The notes beneath the pieces were generated by a model, which worked only from the letters and a program-made list of their open reading frames with translations, did no database searches and had not been told where the DNA came from. Made by a program: the position numbers and the translations under genes. A stretch of 45,018 nt of DNA from an uncultured Monoglobus sp. Its GTDB lineage: Bacteria > Bacillota > Clostridia > Monoglobales > Monoglobaceae. This document shows positions 5,073-12,385 of this stretch, piece after piece. The stretch is from assembly GCA_947630135.1 (NCBI GenBank), contig CANRGH010000019.1, positions 1 to 45,018 on the forward strand, in the 5' to 3' direction. Within the stretch, counting starts at the first letter, position 1; every line of letters begins with the position of its first letter.

Positions 5073-7163
5073 TTACTTGATCTTTTTAAACAACATTCTC
5101 ACAGAATTTAATATACACAGGAATGCGACGCCGGTGTCGGCAAAAACCGCGAGCCACATATTGGAATAAATTCCCGTAATTCCCAAAATCATTACCGCGA
5201 TCTTGATCGCGAGGGCGAACACCACGTTTTCCTTCGCAATTGCCGCTGTGCCTTTGGAAACGGCGATTGACTCGGGTACAGACTCAAGATTTGAGTTCAT
5301 AAATACCACGTCCGCGGCCTCGATCGCCGCGTCCGCGCCGCTTCCCATTGCCGCGCCGACATCCGCGCCGGCCAGCACGGGCGCGTCGTTAATGCCGTCG
5401 CCGACAAACATTACCGCGCCGTTTTCACCGCGTATTGCGCCGAGCTTTTCAACCTTGTCCTGCGGCAGCAGACCCGCGTACACGCTGTCGATGCCCGCCG
5501 CTTCGGCGACGCCGGCTGCCGCCGACTCGTTGTCGCCGGTCAGCATGGCGGTTTTTATGCCGCTCTTTTTAATGTCGGCAACCGCCTTGGCCGCGCCGCT
5601 CTTGAGCGCGTCGGCAACGGTTATAAGTCCCGCGTATCTGCCGTTGACCGCGACATGGACCTCGGTCCCGCCGCCCGCTTTCCGCGCCGCCGTCTCAATT
5701 CCGTTGTCTTTAAGAAAGTCCGCGCTTCCGGCTAAAATTTCCGCGCCGTCAACCTCCGCCTTAACGCCTTTGCCCGAGATCTCGGAAACAGAGGAGGGGC
5801 GCGAAAGAGCGAGTCCGCGTTTTTCCGCCTCGGCGATAACACTCGCGCCGATCGGGTGCGTGGAGTCAAGCTCGGCTGACGCGGCGTATTTTAAAAGCTC
5901 GTTTTCGTCAATGAGGCTGTCTATGCCGCGCACCGCGAATTTTCCCTCGGTGACAGTGCCGGTTTTGTCCATGACCACAGCCTTGATTCCCGCGAGCTGC
6001 TCCATGACAATGCCGCCCTTAAAGAGTATTCCGGAGCCCGAAGCCCTGCCTATGCCGCAGAAAAACGCGAGAGGAACGCTGAGCACCAGCGCGCACGGGC
6101 AGCTCATTACCAGAAAGCTGAGCGCGGTGTAAATCCACGGATAGAAATCCTGATGAGTCAAAAGCGGTATAACGACCGCCGTTATCGCCGCGACAGCGAC
6201 CACGATCGGGGTGTAAACCGCCGCGAAGCGCGTTATGAACGTGTCGATTTTCGGCTTGCTTGCCGCGGCGTTTTCCACGGACTCGAGTATTCTTGACACC
6301 ATTGAGTCTCGGAGCGCGTTATCTACCCGGACCTTAAGAGCGCCCGACGTGTTCACGCAGCCGGATATGATCTTGTCGCCGGCCGCCGCCTTAACGGGAA
6401 CCGGCTCGCCGGTCACGGCGGAAGTGTCAATTCGGCTCTCGCCCTCGATGATCGTGCCGTCAAGCGGAATTCTGTCGCCCGGGCGGATAAGAATTCTGTC
6501 GCCGGGGGCCGCGAGTTCCGCCGCGACGGATTTAACGCTATCTCCGCTGAGCAGATTGACCGTCTCGGGGCGCATGTCAACCGCCTTCATTATTTTGCCG
6601 CGGCTGCGCTTGACCGCGATGTCCTCAAACAGCTCGCCAATTCTGAAAAACAGCATAACGCCCACGGCCTCGGGATATTCGCGTATGATAAAGGCGCCGA
6701 GTGTGGCGATCGCCATAAGAAAATTCTCGTCGAAGACTTTGCCTTTGGCGATATTTTTCGCCGCGGTGAGCAGGACCCCGCCGCCGAGCAGAATATATGA
6801 CGCGGCCAGCATGGCGATGAGCAGGGGCGAGTAACCGCCGCCGATTATCGCGTGAGCGATAAGTGTGATGATATAGAGCGCGCCGCCCGCGATAAGGGTG
6901 AACATCTCAAGCTTTTCGTTTTCCTCGCCGTCTGCGCTCTCGTCGCTTTCGGCCTTGAAATTTATCTCGTCCTCGACTGTTCTTGCGGTTCTGATCATTT
7001 CGGGAAGCAGCGCGTCGGGATCGTCACCGCTGACGGTGAGCTGCATCATCGGAAACGATAGAGCGGCCTCGCTGATCCCGTCCATCTCGCCGATAAGCTT
7101 TTCGATTTTCGCGCCGCAGTGGGCGCAGTCAAGATTTTCGATCTTATATTTTTTCGTTTTCAT
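5073..7163 (-). CDS. cadA: P1B-type heavy-metal ATPase (Zn/Cd/Pb exporter, CadA/ZntA type)
   Basis: 696 residues. An N-terminal HMA domain carries the metal site LDCAHC (Cys13, Cys16). Membrane helices follow, then the actuator TGEP (251-254), the membrane metal site SCPCALV (Cys355, Cys357), the phosphorylation site DKTGT (Asp399), the HP motif in STHPIG, the hinge MLTGDN and GDGINDAP. The final helix has the Asp in FADTGVA that is typical of Zn/Cd rather than Cu transporters. It exports divalent metals from the cytoplasm. AGAGGTGTTAGT precedes the ATG. No cognate ArsR/CadC gene is in the window, although a matching operator lies at the promoter. Which of Zn, Cd or Pb is preferred cannot be read from sequence. 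Confidence 0.92.
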   Translation of the reverse strand: MKTKKYKIENLDCAHCGAKIEKLIGEMDGISEAALSFPMMQLTVSGDDPDALLPEMIRTARTVEDEINFKAESDESADGEENEKLEMFTLIAGGALYIITLIAHAIIGGGYSPLLIAMLAASYILLGGGVLLTAAKNIAKGKVFDENFLMAIATLGAFIIREYPEAVGVMLFFRIGELFEDIAVKRSRGKIMKAVDMRPETVNLLSGDSVKSVAAELAAPGDRILIRPGDRIPLDGTIIEGESRIDTSAVTGEPVPVKAAAGDKIISGCVNTSGALKVRVDNALRDSMVSRILESVENAAASKPKIDTFITRFAAVYTPIVVAVAAITAVVIPLLTHQDFYPWIYTALSFLVMSCPCALVLSVPLAFFCGIGRASGSGILFKGGIVMEQLAGIKAVVMDKTGTVTEGKFAVRGIDSLIDENELLKYAASAELDSTHPIGASVIAEAEKRGLALSRPSSVSEISGKGVKAEVDGAEILAGSADFLKDNGIETAARKAGGGTEVHVAVNGRYAGLITVADALKSGAAKAVADIKKSGIKTAMLTGDNESAAAGVAEAAGIDSVYAGLLPQDKVEKLGAIRGENGAVMFVGDGINDAPVLAGADVGAAMGSGADAAIEAADVVFMNSNLESVPESIAVSKGTAAIAKENVVFALAIKIAVMILGITGIYSNMWLAVFADTGVAFLCILNSVRMLFKKIK

Positions 7164-7187
7164 ACTAACACCTCTTTACATCTAAAC

Positions 7188-7245
7188 ATATGAACAAGTA
7201 TTCAAGTGTTATAATTATAATACCACCGTATTATATGTTTGTCAA
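7188..7245 (-). promoter_or_regulatory. cadA promoter with ArsR/SmtB-type operator
   Basis: On the minus strand TTGACA (7245-7240), a 17-nt spacer and TATTAT (7222-7217). The imperfect palindrome ATATGAACAAGTATTCAAGT (7188-7207), with TGAA-6-TTCA at 7191-7204, sits at the expected transcription start. This is the form of SmtB/CadC-family operators, so repression lifted by metal is likely. The regulator must be encoded elsewhere. Confidence 0.7.
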
Positions 7246-7310
7246 TAGGAAATTGAAATATTTTTAAAAATTTTTTTGACCGCGCCCCGTCGCGAGGCCA
7301 TATTTTGATA

Positions 7311-7339
7311 TTGACTTTTACTTTTCGGCGTGATATAAT
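7311..7339 (+). promoter_or_regulatory. Promoter of the CNNM/CorC-like gene
   Basis: TTGACT (7311-7316), a 17-nt spacer, TATAAT (7334-7339). Confidence 0.8.
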
Positions 7340-7362
7340 TATATTGGTATTTTTTATGAAAG

Positions 7363-7402
7363 AAAGGAGCCGCGCGGATAAAAAGCGCCGCGCAAAATCA
7401 TT
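7363..7402 (+). promoter_or_regulatory. Ribosome site separated from the start by a hairpin
   Basis: AAAGGAG (about 7363-7369) is followed by self-complementary GCGCGG...CCGCGC (about 7372-7393) and then ATG 7403. If the stem forms, it would bring the ribosome site close to the start codon; this is inference. Confidence 0.4.
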
Positions 7403-8635
7403 ATGGACAGTTATGTCGGGCTTAGCCTCGTAATAATTATTCTGATCGCTCTTTCGGCCTTCTTTTCGGCGACCGAGACGGCGTACACTTCACTTAACCG
7501 CATACGCATCAAGAACCTCGCCAAAGAGGGCAACAAAAAGGCGAAGCTTGTTGAGCGCTTGTCCGAAAACTACGACAGACTTTTATCGACCATTCTGATC
7601 GGAAACAACATTGTAAACATTTTATCTTCATCATTGGCGACAGTGCTTTTTGTCGGCCTGTTCGGAAACGCCGGCGTCACGCTTTCCACTGTCGTTATGA
7701 CAATTCTCGTGCTTATATTCGGTGAGATCACACCCAAAAACGTCGCTAAGGAAAGCCCGGAAAAATTCGCGCTGGCGGTTTCAAAGCCTATTTCCGCGTT
7801 CGCCTTTATTTGCACGCCGTTTAATTATGTTTTCGGCCTTTGGAAAAAGCTTGTGGATAAGCTCGTGAAGTCCGACGACGGCGGGGGCATAACCGAGGAG
7901 GAGCTGATAACCATTGTTGACGAGGCCGAGAGCGGCGGCGAGATCGACTCCGAGGAGCGCGACCTTATCAAGAGCGCGATCGAGTTTAACGACCGCGAGG
8001 TAGAGGACATACTGACTCCGAGAATTGACGTGTGCGCTGTGGAGCTCGGCACTGACAGGAAAGAGATAATCGACACGTTTTTGGACACGGGATATTCCCG
8101 TCTGCCGGTTTACCGCGACACGATTGACAACATAATCGGCGTTATCCACCAGAAGGACCTGTTCCACCAGATGCAGAAAAACGGCGGCGGCAGGATCGAG
8201 GACATTGTGTCGCCCGTTAACTACGTTCTGCCATCGATGAGCGTTTCCGACCTGATCAAGAGCCTTCAGAAGTCAAAGAACCATTTCGCGGTCGTGGTTG
8301 ATGAGTACGGCGGCACCGAGGGAATTGTCACTCTTGAGGATGTGCTTGAGGAGCTTGTGGGCGAGATATGGGATGAGCACGACAAGTTTGTTGAGAACTT
8401 CAAAAAGCTGTCCGACGGAGTGTATGAGGTTCTGGGCAGCGCCGATCTTGAGGACTTTATGGAGCTTTTCGGCAAGGAGCCCGAGGAGGACGACCCCAAC
8501 ACGGTTTCGGGCTGGGTAATGGAGCGGCTCGCCAGAATGCCCGAGCTCGGCGACAAGTTCGAGTGGGACGGACACAAGATTTTTGTCATCGGCATGGAGA
8601 ACCGAAGGGTGGCCAAAATCAAGCTTATTATTTAG
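7403..8635 (+). CDS. CNNM/CorC-HlyC family membrane protein (DUF21-CBS-CorC)
   Basis: 410 residues. Residues 1 to about 175 are a DUF21 membrane domain with [16 protein letters not shown] and three to four hydrophobic segments, including [18 protein letters not shown] pair of CBS domains follows (MTPRID-like [12 protein letters not shown], then [26 protein letters not shown]). A CorC/HlyC C-terminal domain ends the protein (about 330-410). The family is linked to Mg2+ or Co2+ efflux and homeostasis (CorB/CorC, MpfA). The name hemolysin is historical. The ATG at 7403 lacks a close ribosome site: AAAGGAG is about 33 nt upstream, with a GC-rich hairpin between, and an in-frame TAA at 7379 rules out a longer form. 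No clear terminator follows. Confidence 0.88.
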   Translation: MDSYVGLSLVIIILIALSAFFSATETAYTSLNRIRIKNLAKEGNKKAKLVERLSENYDRLLSTILIGNNIVNILSSSLATVLFVGLFGNAGVTLSTVVMTILVLIFGEITPKNVAKESPEKFALAVSKPISAFAFICTPFNYVFGLWKKLVDKLVKSDDGGGITEEELITIVDEAESGGEIDSEERDLIKSAIEFNDREVEDILTPRIDVCAVELGTDRKEIIDTFLDTGYSRLPVYRDTIDNIIGVIHQKDLFHQMQKNGGGRIEDIVSPVNYVLPSMSVSDLIKSLQKSKNHFAVVVDEYGGTEGIVTLEDVLEELVGEIWDEHDKFVENFKKLSDGVYEVLGSADLEDFMELFGKEPEEDDPNTVSGWVMERLARMPELGDKFEWDGHKIFVIGMENRRVAKIKLII

Positions 8636-8655
8636 CAAAATATCAAAAAATTTTG

Positions 8656-8684
8656 TTGACTAAATCGGCTTTTTGTATTAAAAT
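8656..8684 (+). promoter_or_regulatory. Promoter of the isomerase-family gene
   Basis: TTGACT (8656-8661), a 17-nt spacer, TAAAAT (8679-8684). Confidence 0.75.
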
Positions 8685-8725
8685 AGACTAAAGAATATAA
8701 TATTAATGAATTGGAGGTAACTAAT

Positions 8726-10213
8726 ATGATCAATAACATTCCAAAAGTTAAAATCGGTATCGTCGCCGTCAGCCGCGACTGTTTCCCCGAGTCTCTTTCG
8801 GTGAGACGGCGCGAGGCGCTTGTGAAGGCGTATGCCGACAAGTATGACGCGGCGGATATTTATGAATGTCCCGTTTGCATCGTCGAGAGCGAGATACATA
8901 TGCAGCAGGCCCTGGAGGATATAAAAAAGGCGGGCTGCAACGCGCTTTGCGTTTATCTCGGCAACTTCGGCCCCGAGATCTCCGAGACCATGCTCGCACA
9001 GCAGTTCGAGGGCCCCAAGATGTTTGTAGCCGCCGCCGAGGAGAGCATCGGCTGTCTCAGCGACGACAGAGGCGACGCCTACTGCGGAATGCTCAACGCC
9101 AGCTATAACCTCTATCTGAGAGGCACGAGAGCGTACATTCCCGAGTATCCCGTTGGCACGGCCGAGGAGTGCGCCGACATGATCCACGGATTTTTGCCGG
9201 TTGCCAGAGCGGTCATCGGCCTTTCGGATCTCAAGATAATTTCATTCGGCCCCAGACCCCTCAACTTTATGGCCTGCAACGCGCCGATCTATCAGCTTTT
9301 CAAGCTGGGCGTTGAGATCGAGGAAAATTCGGAGCTCGACTTGTTCGAGTCGTTCAACAACCACGCCGGAGACGAGAGAATTCCCGAGGTTGTTGCCGAC
9401 ATGGAGAAGGAGCTGGGAAGCGGCAACATGAAGCCCGAGATCCTGCCCAAGCTCGCTCAGTATGAGCTGACCCTGCTTGACTGGATCGAGAACCACAAGG
9501 GCTCCAAGAAATACGTTGCCGTCGCCGGCAAATGCTGGCCCGCGTTCCAGACCCAGTTCGGTTTTGTTCCCTGCTATGTGAACAGCCGTCTGACAGGCCG
9601 CGGAATTCCGGTTTCGTGCGAGGTTGACATTTACGGCTGCCTCAGCGAGTACATAGGCACCTGCGTCAGCGAGGACGCAGTAACGCTGCTTGACATCAAC
9701 AATTCGGTTCCCGCCGACATGTTCAAAGAGGATATAGAGGGCAAGTTTGACTACACGCATAAGGACACGTTCATGGGCTTCCACTGCGGAAACACCTGCT
9801 CGTCAAAGCTCGCGGCATGCTCAATGAAGTATCAGAAGATCATGGCCAGAAGCCTGCCGGTTGAGGTTACGAACGGCACGCTTGAGGGCGACATTGCTCC
9901 CGGCAAGATCACGTTCTTCCGTCTCCAGAGCACGTCCGACGCAAAGCTGCGCGGCTATATCGCCAACGGCGAGGTTCTGCCCGTTGCAACGCGCTCGTTC
10001 GGCTCGATCGGCGTGTTCGCCATCCCGGAAATGGGCCGTTTCTACCGTCATGTACTTATCGAGAAGAACTACCCGCACCACGGCGCGGTCGCGTTCGGCC
10101 ACTTCGGCAAGGAGCTGTTTGAGGTGTTCAAGTACATCGGCGTTCCGGTCGAGGAGATCGGCTACAATCAGCCGCAGGGCGTAAGATACCCCACCGAGAA
10201 CCCTTGGAGCTAA
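8726..10213 (+). CDS. L-fucose/L-arabinose isomerase-family protein
   Basis: 495 residues from ATG 8726, which has TTGGAGGTAA in front; the frame also reads back to a TTG at 8711. The N-terminal ~190 residues have the alpha/beta fold typical of the FucI/AraA N domain (IGIVAVSRDCFP, ALCVYLGNFGPE). The C-terminal part has candidate metal ligands seen in the family: Glu in VSCEVDIYG, Asp in TLLDINN and His in FMGFHCGNTCSS. These enzymes interconvert aldoses and ketoses with Mn2+ or Mg2+. No sugar kinase, aldolase or transporter is adjacent, so the substrate is open; it might be fucose, arabinose or another sugar. The gene is monocistronic, with its own promoter and terminator. Strong codon bias (CTC, GAG, GGC) suggests good expression. 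Confidence 0.8.
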   Translation: MINNIPKVKIGIVAVSRDCFPESLSVRRREALVKAYADKYDAADIYECPVCIVESEIHMQQALEDIKKAGCNALCVYLGNFGPEISETMLAQQFEGPKMFVAAAEESIGCLSDDRGDAYCGMLNASYNLYLRGTRAYIPEYPVGTAEECADMIHGFLPVARAVIGLSDLKIISFGPRPLNFMACNAPIYQLFKLGVEIEENSELDLFESFNNHAGDERIPEVVADMEKELGSGNMKPEILPKLAQYELTLLDWIENHKGSKKYVAVAGKCWPAFQTQFGFVPCYVNSRLTGRGIPVSCEVDIYGCLSEYIGTCVSEDAVTLLDINNSVPADMFKEDIEGKFDYTHKDTFMGFHCGNTCSSKLAACSMKYQKIMARSLPVEVTNGTLEGDIAPGKITFFRLQSTSDAKLRGYIANGEVLPVATRSFGSIGVFAIPEMGRFYRHVLIEKNYPHHGAVAFGHFGKELFEVFKYIGVPVEEIGYNQPQGVRYPTENPWS

Positions 10214-10234
10214 GCATTTTAAAAAAGCATAATA

Positions 10235-10280
10235 AACCGGCCTCCCGCAATCATCTCGGGAGGCCGGTTCAGTGTTTTTT
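10235..10280 (+). terminator. Terminator after the isomerase-family gene
   Basis: AACCGGCCTCCCG (10235-10247) pairs with CGGGAGGCCGGTT (10257-10269); a T-run follows at 10275-10280. Confidence 0.85.
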
Positions 10281-10286
10281 GAGGTA

Positions 10287-10315
10287 TTGATTTTTTTGAG
10301 TGAGTATGTTATAAT
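10287..10315 (+). promoter_or_regulatory. Promoter of the mntA-hepT pair
   Basis: TTGATT (10287-10292), a 17-nt spacer, TATAAT (10310-10315). Confidence 0.7.
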
Positions 10316-10344
10316 CGTGACATAATCGGAGAGGAATTTGTGTT

Positions 10345-10647
10345 ATGAATAACGAAATATTTACAATAGAAAATATTATAAATTTAGTGAAACCGATCGC
10401 CGAAAAATATCGTGTTCAGAGCGTCTATTTATTCGGCTCTTACGCGAGAGGGGACGCGAACACGGACAGTGATCTTGATTTTTTGGTATATGGCGGAGAC
10501 GGCTTTAAGCTTACGATGATTTTCGCGCTTGCCGAAGAACTGAGAGAAGCGCTGAATAAAAATGTGGATGTGTTTGAAATTCATGAAATAAACGCGGACA
10601 GTGAATTTTATAATACAATTATGAAAGAGAGGTTGCTTGTGGCATGA
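10345..10647 (+). CDS. mntA: MntA-type minimal nucleotidyltransferase antitoxin
   Basis: 100 residues, the size of a minimal nucleotidyltransferase. The motif GSYARGDANTDSDLD (31-45) gives the catalytic Asp43 and Asp45, and Asp75 in NVDVFEI is the third acidic residue. In characterised MntA-HepT (type VII) systems this enzyme AMPylates the Tyr of the HEPN toxin's RX4HXY motif and so silences it. GAGAGGAATTTGTGTT precedes the ATG. The stop overlaps the partner's ATG (ATGA at 10644), so the two are co-translated, antitoxin first. The base composition is more AT-rich than the neighbouring genes, which fits acquisition. Confidence 0.88.
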   Translation: MNNEIFTIENIINLVKPIAEKYRVQSVYLFGSYARGDANTDSDLDFLVYGGDGFKLTMIFALAEELREALNKNVDVFEIHEINADSEFYNTIMKERLLVA

Positions 10648-10991
10648 AATATTCCGATCGGCAGCGAGTTAAAAAAATATATGAAAATGCCGTGAAATTA
10701 TGCGGTTATATAGACGAACATGAAATTAAAAAAGAAAATTTGCTGAACGAGTATTCTCTTCAATGGCTCGTTACAACGCCGCTGTATAATATCGGTGAAC
10801 ACGCGTATAATTTGTCAACCGAATACAAAAAAGAGCATAGCGAAATTCAATGGTCTATGATTGCCGGAGTAAGGCACAGACTTGTTCACGATTATGATGG
10901 AACAAATTGGAATATTATAGCCGATGTTGTGTTTGAGGAACTGCCGGTTTTAATTAAGCAGTTAGAAGAAATTTTTAACACGGAGCAGTAA
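10644..10991 (+). CDS. hepT: HepT-type HEPN toxin (DUF86 family)
   Basis: 115 residues, all helical in character. The HEPN ribonuclease signature is intact as RHRLVHDY: Arg77-x4-His82-x-Tyr84, the RX4HXY form used by HepT, so the toxin is likely active, with Tyr84 the predicted AMPylation site. HEPN toxins cleave RNA, tRNA in studied cases. It overlaps mntA by 4 nt. The pair stands alone without an integrase or other defence genes nearby, so its role (stabilising, anti-phage) is open. Confidence 0.88.
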   Translation: MKYSDRQRVKKIYENAVKLCGYIDEHEIKKENLLNEYSLQWLVTTPLYNIGEHAYNLSTEYKKEHSEIQWSMIAGVRHRLVHDYDGTNWNIIADVVFEELPVLIKQLEEIFNTEQ

Positions 10992-11030
10992 ATCTAAATT
11001 ATAAATTTGTCGAGTATTAAACCTAATACG

Positions 11031-11066
11031 CGAAAAGGAGCGAATAAAAATGACCGCTCCTTTTCG
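11031..11066. terminator. Bidirectional terminator between hepT and the chromate transporter genes
   Basis: CGAAAAGGAGCG (11031-11042) pairs with CGCTCCTTTTCG (11055-11066); A-rich on one side and T-rich on the other. Confidence 0.8.
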
Positions 11067-11068
11067 TG

Positions 11069-11653
11069 TTAATACACTATTATGCCGACAACGGCGCCGC
11101 ACAGGATGTATACGATCGGGTGTATTTTTTTCAGCGGCTTTAAATACAGCAGGACCAGCGTCACGGCGCAGATAATCAGGCCTCTTAAATCAAACAGATC
11201 GGCGAGGCTGCGCGTTTGCGAAAATTTTTCAAGAGTCAGAACCGCCACCTTGAAAACCTGAAACGCAGCGGCGGCGATAAGCCCGGCAACCGCGGGGCGG
11301 AGGCCGTAAAACGCGTGCTTTACGGGTCTGCTTTCCTGAAATTTCTGCAAAAATCCCGCGATTATGATTATCACGATCAGCGACGGCAGCACGAGGCCTA
11401 TCGTCGCGCAGAGCGAGCCGAAAACGCCGCCCGTGGTGTAGCCCGTGTAGGTTGCCATGTTAACTCCCATGGGCCCCGGCGTAGATTCCGACACCGCGAT
11501 CATATTTGAAATATCGCCTATCGACAGCCACTCGGGGTACCTCGCCGACATGTCGTAAATAAACGGCAGAGTCGCGAGGCCGCCGCCCACCGCGAACAGG
11601 CCGGTTTTAAAGAATTCGTAAAACAAAAGAAGATATGTCACTGCTCTTTGCAC
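11069..11653 (-). CDS. chrA: Chromate transporter, short CHR protein (half 2)
   Basis: 194 residues with one chromate-transporter domain instead of the two in full ChrA. The N-terminal motif GLFAVGGGLATLPFI, then WLSIGDISNMIAVSESTPGPMGVNMATYTGY, are CHR signatures, followed by about five further hydrophobic segments. Paired short CHR proteins work as heterodimers in other Firmicutes (ChrA/ChrB-like pairs). Its start overlaps the end of the upstream partner by 16 nt, so the two are coupled. The substrate in an anaerobe need not be chromate; this is the family name. Confidence 0.85.
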   Translation of the reverse strand: MQRAVTYLLLFYEFFKTGLFAVGGGLATLPFIYDMSARYPEWLSIGDISNMIAVSESTPGPMGVNMATYTGYTTGGVFGSLCATIGLVLPSLIVIIIIAGFLQKFQESRPVKHAFYGLRPAVAGLIAAAAFQVFKVAVLTLEKFSQTRSLADLFDLRGLIICAVTLVLLYLKPLKKIHPIVYILCGAVVGIIVY

Positions 11654-12183
11654 CTCCCGAGGCGGCCCGCGATAAGGCCGACAATCAGCGCGCCGATCAC
11701 CACATATACCGAGGAAATGCCGATGATCCCGGCCAGAATGAACGCCAGAACAAATATCACAAATCCGGTTATGTCTTTAACGCCGGACTTGAAAAATTTT
11801 ATGACGGCCTGAATAATAAGCGCCGTCACCACCGCGCGGACCCCCGCGAAGGCGTGCTGAACAAACGCGATCTCCGCGAAGTTTTGAAGGAAGGCGGCGA
11901 TGACCATTATTATTATAAGTGAAGGGAAGATGACTCCCGCTGTGGCCGCGACCGCGCCGGGGATCCTCCTGTTTTTATAACCGATAAATGTGGCGGTGTT
12001 TACCGCGATAATGCCGGGCGTGCATTGGCCCACGGCGAAATAATTTAAAAGCTCCTCGCTCGTGGCCCATTTTTTCGCGCCGACCACCTCGCGCTCAAGC
12101 ATCGGCAGCATTGCGTAGCCGCCGCCGAATGTCATAACGCCGACCTTGGCGAATGTCAAAAACATTTCAAAAAGCTCTTTCAC
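11638..12183 (-). CDS. chrA: Chromate transporter, short CHR protein (half 1)
   Basis: 181 residues with GTG start at 12183, chosen because AAAGGAG lies 6 nt before it; the open frame runs back to 12285, but that part reads through the promoter. It has the CHR motifs KVGVMTFGGGYAMLPMLEREVV and LLNYFAVGQCTPGIIAVNTATFIGY. It is homologous to the downstream half (11069-11653), and together they equal a full-length two-domain ChrA. The stop overlaps the partner start by 16 nt. Confidence 0.85.
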   Translation of the reverse strand: MKELFEMFLTFAKVGVMTFGGGYAMLPMLEREVVGAKKWATSEELLNYFAVGQCTPGIIAVNTATFIGYKNRRIPGAVAATAGVIFPSLIIIMVIAAFLQNFAEIAFVQHAFAGVRAVVTALIIQAVIKFFKSGVKDITGFVIFVLAFILAGIIGISSVYVVIGALIVGLIAGRLGRCKEQ

Positions 12184-12226
12184 AGCCGTCTCCTTTCCCG
12201 CGCCATCCGCGAACACAATCAAAAAG

Positions 12227-12255
12227 ATTTTACCATAAAGATTATAATCTGTAAA
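12227..12255 (-). promoter_or_regulatory. Promoter of the chromate transporter pair
   Basis: On the minus strand TTTACA (12255-12250), a 17-nt spacer, TAAAAT (12232-12227). Confidence 0.6.
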
Positions 12256-12313
12256 TACACAAAAAATATGCGCTCGGCAATTCAATTTTGTTACATTTTT
12301 AACGCAAGATATA

Positions 12314-12343
12314 TTGACAAGCTTTGCCGTATTGTTGTATAAT
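12314..12343 (+). promoter_or_regulatory. Promoter of the ilv-cim-leu operon
   Basis: TTGACA (12314-12319), an 18-nt spacer, TATAAT (12338-12343). Only about 36 nt lie between the expected start and the ATG at 12386, so there is no room for a T-box or a leader-peptide attenuator. Confidence 0.8.
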
Positions 12344-12385
12344 AATAAAATGGTTTATAAGATAGTAAAGGAGATGCGTAACAGT

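Noticed and set aside
10345..12285. A defence island around the MntA-HepT pair
   Set aside because: The neighbours are an isomerase-family gene and a chromate transporter pair; no integrase, restriction or other defence genes are present.
12314..12385. T-box or leader-peptide attenuator for the branched-chain operon
   Set aside because: The promoter ends at 12343 and translation starts at 12386, which leaves too little leader.
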